A stretch of 64,000 nucleotides of DNA from Nocardia niigatensis NBRC 100131 (GTDB lineage: Bacteria; Actinomycetota; Actinomycetes; Mycobacteriales; Mycobacteriaceae), in NCBI RefSeq assembly GCF_000308655.1, contig NZ_BAGC01000040.1, positions 310,001 through 374,000 on the forward strand, given 5' to 3'. The notes below the pieces were generated by a model that saw only the letters and a list, made by a program, of their open reading frames with translations, did no database searches and was not told the DNA's origin. Numbering within the stretch: position 1 is the stretch's first letter; the number at the start of each line of letters is the position of its first letter. A program made the position numbers and the translations under genes. Positions 1-7,060 of this stretch are shown piece by piece.

Positions 1-92
1 GGAACGAAACGCCACCTGCGACATCCGTGACAGATGTGAGGCTCCACACAGATTACGCCGGTCAACGTGGCCCAGTGGCCCCCTCCGGAGGC

Positions 93-330
93 GGCGTGGC
101 CCGCATCATCGACGAAGTGTACGAGCTGCGCCGGGCCGACACGTCGGGAACGCCGGCGGACTACATTCCGGAACCGGCGGCGGTGCAACCCGATTCGTTC
201 GGCATCTGCCCGGCTACCGCGGACGGGCGCGTCCGCGGTAGCGGAGATCTGGGCGCCGTCTTCACGATTCGGTCGATCGCCAAGTCGTTCACCTACGCGC
301 TCGCCCTGGCCGATCGGCGACCCTGGCAAA
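93..330 (+). pseudogene. Glutaminase (GlsA-type) N-terminal remnant
   Basis: The reading frame translates to a recognisable start of a serine-dependent glutaminase: ADYIPEPAAVQPDSFGI, then a TADGRVRGSGD segment, then FTIRSIAKSFTYALALAD, which corresponds to the family's FTIQSISKPFTYALALAD stretch with the catalytic SxxK. Intact family members are about 300 residues and hydrolyse glutamine to glutamate and ammonia. Here similarity stops near base 330 and the frame ends at 464 with unrelated arginine-rich sequence. The conserved SISKPF is altered to SIAKSF, but the S-x-x-K spacing survives. I read this as a decayed gene, not a working enzyme. The alternative, a sequencing frameshift, would need downstream glutaminase sequence in another frame; I do not see it. 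Confidence 0.6.
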
Positions 331-732
331 GGAATTCGAGACCCGCCCATCGTCCACGACGAATCGACTGTCGCGCGCGACAGTCTCGGCTGCGGACTGT
401 TCCCGGTCCTGGACGGCCGGGTGCGGTTCATGTTCCCGATCGCGACAATCGCCGCACCAGTTGATCACCCGCACCCCGGGCATGTCCGTCGGTGCGACGT
501 CCATGCCGGCGGGCGTCCCGTACGCCAATGATGTCCACGCCGAGACCACCGTCCGGGTCGCCGTGCTGCCGCCCGCCAGTATCGATCAGCTCACCAGTCA
601 GGCCGCGGAGGCAGGCCGATGCCGCCGTGCGCGCGGTCGCGGCACACGGCGGCATCTGATCCGCCTCGGGCGAAGCCTCGTCCGACACCCCTCGTCCGGT
701 CGCACGATCCCGCCCGCGGTCTGTTTCCGCTG
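331..732. other. Degenerate stretch between glutaminase remnant and ubiD
   Basis: No intact gene is convincing here. Plus-strand frames hold short coding-like pieces, for example around 461-620 (NDVHAETTVRVAVLPPASID), but none has a start signal plus a recognisable domain, and they sit in different frames. This looks like gene debris beside the glutaminase remnant, downstream of the ubiD stop. Confidence 0.4.
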
Positions 733-2268
733 TCAGCGGTAGCCGTACTCCTGCCAGCGGTCCAGGACGCGCTGCTGGATCTCGGCGGGCCAGCCGTTCT
801 CGAAGCTCCCCTTGACCGGGCGGCGCCCCTGCGGGAAGTGATCGGCCAGCAAGCAGTTGTAGATCACCTTGCCCGCCATGAAGGAATGCGCCTCCTCCGG
901 CGACAGGTACACCGCGAGCTGGTCGGAAACCGCTGCCGGGTAATGGAATTCGCCGCGTTCGACATCCGGATGCGAGCGGGTGGCGAAGGCCCACACCACC
1001 TCGTCGAGATTCGTGATGTCCACATCGTCCTCGACCACGAGGATCTTGGGCGCGTTGACCGACGGCTTGCCGGTGAAGATGATCTCGGCGATCTGGTCCA
1101 CCAGCTCATGCGAGCCCAGCCCGGTGGTCTCGTGCCAGTCCTGCTTCACCGCGAGGGTCAGCCAGTGCACCGCGGCCTCGAAGTTGTACCAGGCCGACGA
1201 GATCGGCAGGCCGGCCTGCCGCAGCAGATAGAGGATCTCCGCGGCGCTGGTGGTGCCGATGATGGTGTGGTCCTCCTCCACCGGCGGGCCCGCGGCCACG
1301 GTCGGCTGGATCGCGCCGTCGCGGTAGGTGATCGCGGAGACGTGAAATACGGCCTTCGGACCGGCCTCGGTGGCGTTGTAGCCCGGGAACTCGTTGAACG
1401 GGCCCTCCATGACCGTTTCGTCGAGCGCGATGTGGCCCTCGATCACGATCTCGGCGGTGGCGGGCACCAGCAGGTCGACGGTCTCGGCCGGGACCAGTTC
1501 CAGGCCCTCACCGAACAGTGCGCCCAGGTAGTGGGTTTCGTCCTCGCCCTCGGGAATCGGCATGCCGCCCACCCACGGCAGGCCCGGCTCCACGCCGATG
1601 GCCAGCGCGATCGGCATGGGCTCGCCGATCTCGGTCCACTTCGAGCGGATGATGCCCAGGTGCTGGGGTCCCGGGATCAGGCAGGCCAGGGTGTTCCGGT
1701 CGTGGATCATCATGCGGTTGATCGACCAGTTGGTCCATGAGCCGTCGGGGGTCTTGACGATGTTCATGCCGTAGGTCTGGATGTAGCGGCCACCGTCGTT
1801 GCCGTGCAGCTTCGGAGTCGGGAAGACGAACAGGTCGATGTCCTCGCCGAGCATGACGTTCTCTTTGCAGGGCGCGGCCGCACGATCCACCACCACGGGC
1901 GGGATGCCCGGCTTGGTGCGGGCATCGGCGAGCGCCTCCACGATCTGCTGACCGGTGGCGTCGGCGGGCAGGCCCAGCGCGAGTGCGATGCGCGCCAAAC
2001 GGTGTCGCGGGCCCGACAGCGCGCCGGGCGCACCGAGCACGCGGAATCCGCTGTCCCGGTACCCGGTGATGGTGTTGAACAGCGGCGCGGGGGCGCGCAG
2101 ATCGTAGGAGCGGCGAATGATCGCGCCGATCTCCAGATTCCAGTCGACCTCGCTGTCGATGTGCTGGATTTCGCCGATGGCGTCGAGCGCCTCGATGAAC
2201 TCGCGCAGGCTCTTCAAGTGCGGCACAGGGGTTTTCCTCGGTTTCGATTGCACGCGGTGGTCGGTCAC
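733..2268 (-). CDS. ubiD: UbiD-family prenylated-FMN decarboxylase
   Basis: A 511-residue protein of the UbiD family, which reversibly decarboxylates aromatic or unsaturated acids using prenylated FMN. Family marks are visible: GNDGGRYIQTYGMNIV (about 156-171), a WSINRMMIHD cofactor-region segment (181-190), the EIVIEG strand (273-278) and the acidic EGPFNEFPGY motif (288-297). The GTG start overlaps the ubiX stop in the sequence GTGA, so the two genes are translationally coupled and the decarboxylase is made with its cofactor enzyme. The length and the partner suggest a catabolic hydroxyaryl or heteroaryl acid decarboxylase rather than ubiquinone synthesis, since actinobacteria make menaquinone. 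The substrate is not readable from sequence. The third small subunit (D) of VdcBCD-type systems is not present nearby. Confidence 0.9.
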   Translation of the reverse strand: MTDHRVQSKPRKTPVPHLKSLREFIEALDAIGEIQHIDSEVDWNLEIGAIIRRSYDLRAPAPLFNTITGYRDSGFRVLGAPGALSGPRHRLARIALALGLPADATGQQIVEALADARTKPGIPPVVVDRAAAPCKENVMLGEDIDLFVFPTPKLHGNDGGRYIQTYGMNIVKTPDGSWTNWSINRMMIHDRNTLACLIPGPQHLGIIRSKWTEIGEPMPIALAIGVEPGLPWVGGMPIPEGEDETHYLGALFGEGLELVPAETVDLLVPATAEIVIEGHIALDETVMEGPFNEFPGYNATEAGPKAVFHVSAITYRDGAIQPTVAAGPPVEEDHTIIGTTSAAEILYLLRQAGLPISSAWYNFEAAVHWLTLAVKQDWHETTGLGSHELVDQIAEIIFTGKPSVNAPKILVVEDDVDITNLDEVVWAFATRSHPDVERGEFHYPAAVSDQLAVYLSPEEAHSFMAGKVIYNCLLADHFPQGRRPVKGSFENGWPAEIQQRVLDRWQEYGYR

Positions 2269-2864
2269 TCGCCCCAGCGGGGCAGGTCGGGCACGTCGAT
2301 GCCGAGCAGATCCAGGGCGCGCCCGGCGGTGTGGTCGACGATGTCGGCCACCGATTCCGGATTCAGATAGAAGGCGGGCACCGGCGGCATGACGATGCCG
2401 CCCATCTCGGTGACCGCGGTCATGGCGCGCAGATGCGCCATGGTGAGCGGGGTTTCCCGCACCATGAGCACCAGGCGGCGGCGCTCCTTGAGCGTGACGT
2501 CGGCGGCGCGGGTGAGCAGATAGTCGTTGTTGGCGTAGGCGACCGCGGACAGGGTGCGAATCGAGCAGGGGGCCACGATCATTCCCGCGGTCCGGAACGA
2601 ACCCGACGCGATGGCCGCGCCGATGTCGGCGGGCCGGTACACCACATCGGCCATGGCCGACAGATCGGCCGCCGTCAGATCCGTCTCGTAGGCGCGGGTC
2701 TGCTGCCCGGCCGGCGTCACCACCAGATGCGTCTCCACGCCGGCCTTGCGGGCCAGCTCCAGCACCCGCACGCCGTAGGCGATGCCGGTGGCCCCGCTGA
2801 TGCCCACCACAAGTCGGCGCGATTCACTCACCGCCCCAGCATCCGTCACGTGTCGGATAGCCAT
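2265..2864 (-). CDS. ubiX: UbiX-family flavin prenyltransferase
   Basis: About 199 residues. It carries the family's N-terminal VVGISGATG nucleotide-binding start and the late PFYL/FYLNP segment (PPVPAFYLNPES). UbiX transfers a dimethylallyl group to FMN, making the prenyl-FMN that UbiD requires; the overlapping ubiD gene follows directly. The longest open frame runs to 3200 but that extension lies antisense inside the LysR gene, so I reject it. An ATG at 2864 gives MAIRHVTD; an in-frame GTG at 2831 (reading VSESRRLVV) gives a length closer to the shortest homologues and is a fair alternative. The operon is divergent from the LysR gene with only about 30 bases between starts, so regulation by that LysR protein is likely. 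Confidence 0.85.
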   Translation of the reverse strand: MAIRHVTDAGAVSESRRLVVGISGATGIAYGVRVLELARKAGVETHLVVTPAGQQTRAYETDLTAADLSAMADVVYRPADIGAAIASGSFRTAGMIVAPCSIRTLSAVAYANNDYLLTRAADVTLKERRRLVLMVRETPLTMAHLRAMTAVTEMGGIVMPPVPAFYLNPESVADIVDHTAGRALDLLGIDVPDLPRWGE

Positions 2865-2895
2865 CAACGCCGAAATCCGCGAAGATCGATAAGAA

Positions 2896-3822
2896 ATGCT
2901 GATCGAAGACTCGCCTCGAGAAACCCGTGTAGACCCGGCCGAACTGGAAGCGTTCGTGGTCCTCGCCGAAGAATTGCACTTCGGCCGCACCGCCGACCGC
3001 CTCGGACTGTCCCAGCCCCGGGTGAGCCAGCTGATCCGCAGCCTGGAACGCCGCGTCGGCCGGCGCCTGGTGGAACGCACCAGCCGCCGGGTCACCCTCA
3101 ATCCACTCGGCGAGCATCTGCTGTCCCGCGCGCGACCCGCGTTCCAGGAGTTGCAGCGGGCCATCGCCGAAACCCGCACCGCGGCACGGGGTCTGCGCAT
3201 CGGATTCCTCGGGCCCTACGCGTCCACGCTGGACAGAGGGCTGGCCGGATTCCGGGCCCGGCATCCGGAATGCCAGATCGCGCTGACGCAGCTGTCGTGG
3301 ACCGACATCTTCGGGCCGCTGCGGCGCGGCGAGGTGGACATCCAGATCTGCCTGGCCCCGGTCGAACAGCTCGGCTTGACCGTCGGACCGGAAGTGGGCA
3401 TGTTCCCGCGGGTGCTGGCCATCGCCCGCAGCCATCCGTGGGCCACCCGAAACAGCCTCGACGTCGAGGACCTGGCCGAGTTGCGGGTGATCGGGCCGCA
3501 CCCCGATGTCGCGCCGGAATTCGCGCGCGCCTTCTGGCCGCCCGCGATCACGCCGCGCGGCCGGCCCATTGCGCGGGTCGCGCCCGCGCGCACCGAACCC
3601 GAGATGCTCACCGCCGTCGCCCACAACAACGCGGTCTTCGCCACCACCACCGCCATGCCCACCTACTTCACCCATCCGGAGGTGGCGTTCGTCCCGCTCA
3701 CCGGCCTGGCCGAGGCGCGGGTGCGGCTGGTGTGGCGCACCGACACCGACCATCCCAAGATCGCCGAATTCGCCGGACTGGCCGCCGGAACGGACGCGGC
3801 GGGCATACGTCGGCAGGCGTAG
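2896..3822 (+). CDS. LysR-family transcriptional regulator
   Basis: 308 residues. The N-terminal winged helix-turn-helix covers roughly residues 14-72 (ELEAFVVLAEELHFGRTADRL, then SQPRVSQLIRSLERRVG, then TLNPLGE), with a C-terminal periplasmic-binding-like effector domain. It sits head-to-head with ubiX-ubiD with a very short shared promoter, the classical LysR arrangement, so it probably activates the decarboxylase operon in response to its aromatic substrate. This is inference from position. The ATG at 2896 is taken as start; no strong Shine-Dalgarno is present. Confidence 0.88.
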   Translation: MLIEDSPRETRVDPAELEAFVVLAEELHFGRTADRLGLSQPRVSQLIRSLERRVGRRLVERTSRRVTLNPLGEHLLSRARPAFQELQRAIAETRTAARGLRIGFLGPYASTLDRGLAGFRARHPECQIALTQLSWTDIFGPLRRGEVDIQICLAPVEQLGLTVGPEVGMFPRVLAIARSHPWATRNSLDVEDLAELRVIGPHPDVAPEFARAFWPPAITPRGRPIARVAPARTEPEMLTAVAHNNAVFATTTAMPTYFTHPEVAFVPLTGLAEARVRLVWRTDTDHPKIAEFAGLAAGTDAAGIRRQA

Positions 3823-3915
3823 CCGGGATTACGCGTACGCGTGCAGGCGCGCCGCCGCGAACACGCCTACGCTGGCGGACAACGAGATTGCTTCCCTCCC
3901 CCGAGGTGGATTGTC

Positions 3916-4335
3916 ATGACCGATTTCGATCCCGCGGTCTACGGACCGTCCACCGTCCGTGTCGGCACCGCCGAACGTGAACAGGCCGCCGCGGCGCTGG
4001 GCGAGCATTTCGCGGCCGGCCGGCTCGACGTCGCCGAATACGACGAGCGGGTCGGCCGGGCGTACGCGGCAAAGACCGTGGGCGAACTGGCGGTGCTGTT
4101 CGCAGACCTGCCCCGGCCGCAAACGCCCGCACCGCAGATCCTCACCCCGCCGGGCGCCCCCCGCCGGGCGCTGCCCTTGGCCCCGATCGGCGCGGGCGTG
4201 CTCGTGATGTTCCTGATCGGATTCGCGGTGGTCACCCACTTCTTCCCCTTCTTTCTGTTCCCGGTGCTGTTCTTCATCTTCGCGCGCGGGCGGCGCGGCT
4301 ACGGGTATCGCGGTCCGCGCTACGGCCGGATGTGA
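3916..4335 (+). CDS. DUF1707 domain membrane protein
   Basis: 140 residues. Residues about 10-60 form a DUF1707 domain (VRVGTAEREQAAAALGEHF, then GRLDVAEYDERVGRAYAAKT, then ELAVLFADLP), typical of actinobacterial proteins thought to be envelope-associated. It is followed by a proline-rich linker and one long hydrophobic stretch (PIGAGVLVMFLIGF, then FFPFFLFPVLFFIF), one hairpin or two membrane spans, with a basic tail. The ATG is chosen because GAGGTGGA lies seven bases upstream; the longer frame from 3841 has no such signal. Function unknown. Confidence 0.8.
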   Translation: MTDFDPAVYGPSTVRVGTAEREQAAAALGEHFAAGRLDVAEYDERVGRAYAAKTVGELAVLFADLPRPQTPAPQILTPPGAPRRALPLAPIGAGVLVMFLIGFAVVTHFFPFFLFPVLFFIFARGRRGYGYRGPRYGRM

Positions 4336-4351
4336 GAGTTAGGGTGGATTC

Positions 4352-4525
4352 GTGGGCGTCATAGGCGAGCTTTTCCCCGGCAAGAAGCTGGAAGACGACG
4401 GCAGTGAGGACGGCAGCGGCGAGAGCCACCGGCCGCGCGTCAGCCTCGATCTGGACGCCGGTGTGATCCGAGTGTCTCCGGCCCGGCCGAAATCCGGCCC
4501 GGACGCGCCGGAATCGCAGGGCTAG
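4352..4525 (+). CDS. Small conserved-type protein, DUF6191-like
   Basis: A 57-residue frame beginning GTG (MGVIGELFPGKKLEDD) and ending after an RVSLDLDAGVIRVSP segment. Short actinobacterial proteins with an N-terminal hydrophobic GLFELF-type start and a closing DLDxGxIRIxP strand are grouped, as far as I recall, in DUF6191; the match is by eye. It begins 16 bases after the DUF1707 gene and could share its transcript. Too short for a confident assignment; acidic in the middle, basic at the end. No function known. Confidence 0.5.
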   Translation: MGVIGELFPGKKLEDDGSEDGSGESHRPRVSLDLDAGVIRVSPARPKSGPDAPESQG

Positions 4526-4594
4526 TACCCACCCGATAGGGTGAGGCCCCCGCCCGAGCCGAGGCGGCTCGGTGCGGCCGGAGGGTGAAATCGC

Positions 4595-5716
4595 GTGACG
4601 GACAACAATGATCACTGGGCGAACCCACCCGGCTGGAGCTATCCCGATGCGGGACAACAGGACTGGGGACACGCCGCCGAAGAAGCACAGCGGTCGGCCG
4701 AGTATCCGGGCTTCGCCACCGAGCTGCCCCCGGGATACCAGCCGCAGTACGACACCGGCCGGCTTCCTCGGTACAGCACCGGCCAGGTTCCCCAGTACGC
4801 GACTGGACAGCACCCCCATTACGTAACCGGGCAGCAGCCGCAGTACACCACCGGACAGCACTCCCCGTACGTAACCGGGCAGCAGCCGCAGTACACCACC
4901 GGGCAGCGCTCCCCCTATTCCACCGGGCAGCACTCCGCGTACGCCACTGGACAACATCCTGTGCCGAATTATGCTGGGCAGCAACCGATTCCGGGCAACG
5001 AGCAGCTGCCCGCAGCTGCCGGCCGTCGCACGCCGTACATCCTCGGCGCACTGGCAGCCGTGATCGTGCTGGCCGGCTGTTTCGCGGCCTACACGCTGAG
5101 CCAGGACTCCTCCGGCAGCAGCACCGCCTCCGCGACCGACTCTCCGGGCGGCCCGTCCGCGACCGGGCCCGCGAAGCCGGGCGCGCCGAAGCCCGGCAGC
5201 ACCACCGTGGTCGCCCCCACGCTGGGCATCAGCTATGACGTGCCTGCCGGATGGACGATCGCCGACCCGGCCGAGATCACCGCGCAGACCGGTACCGACG
5301 GTTCCGTCATCGGGCACGGCAAGGCCACCGAGGGCAACGACTATTGCGCGGGCTCGGCGTATCGGACCCTCGTCTTCCTGACCCGCACCGATGGCAGCGA
5401 TCTGGCCGCCGCGGCCACCCGGGTGGCGAAAATCTCGGCGGAGGGCGGCTATTCGGACGCGACCGGCGGCAATCCGGGCGCACCGGCCGCGGTCACCACC
5501 GCCAGCGGTCTCACAGGCCAGCGGGTCGAGGCGACCGGCAGCTGGCAGCCGCCCGCGCCCGGCTGCACGACGACCAGCTACTCGGTCTACACGTTCGCCT
5601 TCACCGGGCCGCGCAACGCGCTGCTGGTGCTGGCCATCCTGGCCGACCGCGGCACCGAGGGCGAGCTGCGCGCCGATCGGGCCGGGCAGATCATCGCGAG
5701 CGTCCGCGCCTCCTGA
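4595..5716 (+). CDS. Single-span membrane protein with octapeptide repeats
   Basis: 373 residues. The N-terminal half (1-146) is Gln/Tyr/Pro-rich and cytoplasmic by prediction, and includes nine tandem octapeptides of the pattern QYxTGQxP at residues 51-122. One membrane segment follows (148-167, YILGALAAVIVLAGCFAAYT), then a Ser/Thr/Pro linker (about 170-208) and an extracellular domain of about 160 residues with two to three cysteines (YCAGSAY, APGCTTTS). This topology matches actinobacterial type II membrane proteins whose outer domain is a lipoprotein-like fold. The GTG start has GAGGGTGA nine bases upstream. Function unknown; the repeat tract may act as a flexible or phase-forming cytoplasmic tail. 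Confidence 0.8.
   Translation: MTDNNDHWANPPGWSYPDAGQQDWGHAAEEAQRSAEYPGFATELPPGYQPQYDTGRLPRYSTGQVPQYATGQHPHYVTGQQPQYTTGQHSPYVTGQQPQYTTGQRSPYSTGQHSAYATGQHPVPNYAGQQPIPGNEQLPAAAGRRTPYILGALAAVIVLAGCFAAYTLSQDSSGSSTASATDSPGGPSATGPAKPGAPKPGSTTVVAPTLGISYDVPAGWTIADPAEITAQTGTDGSVIGHGKATEGNDYCAGSAYRTLVFLTRTDGSDLAAAATRVAKISAEGGYSDATGGNPGAPAAVTTASGLTGQRVEATGSWQPPAPGCTTTSYSVYTFAFTGPRNALLVLAILADRGTEGELRADRAGQIIASVRAS
4745..4960 (+). repeat. Nine tandem 24-bp units encoding QYxTGQxP
   Basis: In-frame tandem units of 24 bases encode, in order, octapeptides QYDTGRLP, RYSTGQVP, QYATGQHP, HYVTGQQP, QYTTGQHS, PYVTGQQP, QYTTGQRS, PYSTGQHS and AYATGQHP, with a decayed tenth (VPNYAGQQ). The Y-x-T-G core is invariant. 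Units three to seven are close at DNA level, so slippage or unequal crossing-over could change the copy number. Confidence 0.9.
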
Positions 5717-5747
5717 TCCCGCCCACCAGACCGGCCCGGTGGCCACC

Positions 5748-6029
5748 ATGGACGACGACGAGATCTCAGCCGCGTTCATCGGCGAACGAGTCCTGGCCTG
5801 CCGCGATCGGCTCCGCGGCCACCCCGACGAACGCGCCCGCTACGAGCTGACCAAACACGAACTGGCGCAACGACAGTGGAAGTACGTCCAGCACTGCGCC
5901 AACGCCAGGAGCACGGTCATCGAGGAGACCATCGCCCGCGCACTCACCACCGGCCGACGCGCGCCCACCAGCCGGTTCTTGCCGTGGCCAATACACTGGC
6001 CGGATGCCGCTCGTCGAGGTGACCCATAA
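5748..6029 (+). pseudogene. GrpB-family C-terminal fragment
   Basis: A 93-residue frame whose middle, RDRLRGHPDERARYELTKHEL followed by ARSTVIEETIARAL, aligns by eye with the C-terminal end of GrpB (UPF0157) nucleotidyltransferase-fold proteins, where RDYLRAHPExAxxYxxLKxxLA and a DAKTxFIExxL segment are typical. Intact GrpB proteins are about 170-190 residues; the N-terminal catalytic half is missing and no other frame upstream supplies it. The frame overlaps the next gene by 26 bases. I take it as a remnant, possibly still translated. Confidence 0.5.
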
Positions 6030-6351
6030 AGCGGACCTGCCCGAGACCGTGTTGCGGGAACTGGGCGAATGGCTGCCGCATCTGGTGTCCAACGCCGTGG
6101 ACTGCCCCGAGGAGCCGTACGACGGTGACCTCCGGCCGGGGGATGTGGAGATCCGATTCCGGCCGCTGGGAAAGTTCGACCGGTCGGGCTTGGATGTGGT
6201 CATCGAGGTCCGGTCGAAGTACTTCGCGAGCCGGGCCGAGAACCGGCAGCAGCGTTGCGACCAGCTGCTCGCCGATCTCGAGAAATTCGTCGACGGGAAT
6301 ATCGGCGTCTACCTGACCCTGCCGGTCGCCGCGTGGTCCCAGAGCGAGTAA
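6004..6351 (+). CDS. Tautomerase-like small protein
   Basis: 115 residues starting MPLVEVTHKADLPETVL. An N-terminal Met-Pro followed by a beta strand is characteristic of the tautomerase (4-oxalocrotonate tautomerase / 5-carboxymethyl-2-hydroxymuconate isomerase) superfamily, in which Pro1 is the catalytic base after Met removal. The rest (GDVEIRFRPLGKFDRSGLDVVIEVRSKYF, then an amphipathic helix) fits a two-unit tautomerase-like fold of DUF1904 type. Substrate unknown. Start supported by the Met-Pro signature rather than by a ribosome site. Confidence 0.6.
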   Translation: MPLVEVTHKADLPETVLRELGEWLPHLVSNAVDCPEEPYDGDLRPGDVEIRFRPLGKFDRSGLDVVIEVRSKYFASRAENRQQRCDQLLADLEKFVDGNIGVYLTLPVAAWSQSE

Positions 6352-6435
6352 CCGGTCGGCCTCGCCCGGCGCGACCGTGCCGCCCGGAACCGGCGATACC
6401 CGAAATCCCCGCTTCCCGCACCGGGCAATCCCAGT

Positions 6436-6454
6436 TTTCAATCAATGATTGAAA
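6436..6454. promoter_or_regulatory. 19-bp perfect palindrome, probable TetR operator
   Basis: TTTCAATCAATGATTGAAA is a perfect inverted repeat of two 9-bp arms around one A. It lies 30 bases before the TetR start and directly abuts a TAGTGT -10-like hexamer (6455-6460). Two TTTGA words follow at 6460 and 6471. Autoregulation of the TetR-OYE-SDR operon is the simplest reading. Confidence 0.75.
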
Positions 6455-6484
6455 TAGTGTTTGAAGCGTGTTTGACTTCTTCCC

Positions 6485-7060
6485 ATGGTCGAGAAGGTAT
6501 CCGCGTCAACCCGGGAACGGCTGCTCGCGGCGGCCGAGCAACTGCTGCTGACCGAGCCCTATGACGAGGTGTCCGTGCGGGCGGTGTGCGCGGCGGCGGG
6601 CGCCAACCCCGCGGCGGTGCACTACCACTTCGGATCCAAGGAGGCGCTGGTCGGCGCGCTCATCGAGGCCCGGCTCGGGCCGCTGTGGGCGGAGGGGCTG
6701 GCGCGGGCCACGGGCGGGCGGGATTCGGTGCCCGCGGTGGTGGACACCATCCTCGCGCCGTTCCAGGAGCTGGCCTCGGATCCGCTGGGGCGCCTGCATC
6801 TTCGGCTGCTGGCCCGGTTCGTGCTGGGCCGCCACCTCACCTCGTGGCAGGGACCGTGGTTCCGGATGGATTCCTGGACCGCGCTGCTGCCCGAGCTGCG
6901 GGCCAGCGAGGCGCAGCGGCGCTGGATGCTGGCCTTCGACCTGATCATCATGCGGTTCGGCACCCCCGAGATCGAGGATCGCGGGATGTCCGAACCAGCG
7001 TTGACGGCCCTGCGGAACTTCGTGGTGGCCGGACTCACCGCACCGGGAGAACAACCATGA
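6485..7060 (+). CDS. TetR-family transcriptional regulator
   Basis: 191 residues. The N-terminal helix-turn-helix is clear: TRERLLAAAEQLL, then VSVRAVCAAAGANPAAVHYHFGSKEALVGALIEARL (about residues 8-58). The C-terminal ligand domain resembles the TetR_C_33/CecR-like group common in ene-reductase operons. Its stop overlaps the start of the Old Yellow Enzyme gene (ATGA), so it heads a three-gene operon and probably represses it through the palindrome just upstream. Effector unknown. Confidence 0.9.
   Translation: MVEKVSASTRERLLAAAEQLLLTEPYDEVSVRAVCAAAGANPAAVHYHFGSKEALVGALIEARLGPLWAEGLARATGGRDSVPAVVDTILAPFQELASDPLGRLHLRLLARFVLGRHLTSWQGPWFRMDSWTALLPELRASEAQRRWMLAFDLIIMRFGTPEIEDRGMSEPALTALRNFVVAGLTAPGEQP

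Noticed and set aside
2865..3200. N-terminal extension of UbiX on the minus strand
   Set aside because: Antisense to the LysR DNA-binding domain, no family similarity, and a better start exists at 2864 or 2831.
4440..5779. Long minus-strand frames opposite the repeat-protein gene
   Set aside because: GC-rich shadow frames; repeats mirror the plus-strand codons.
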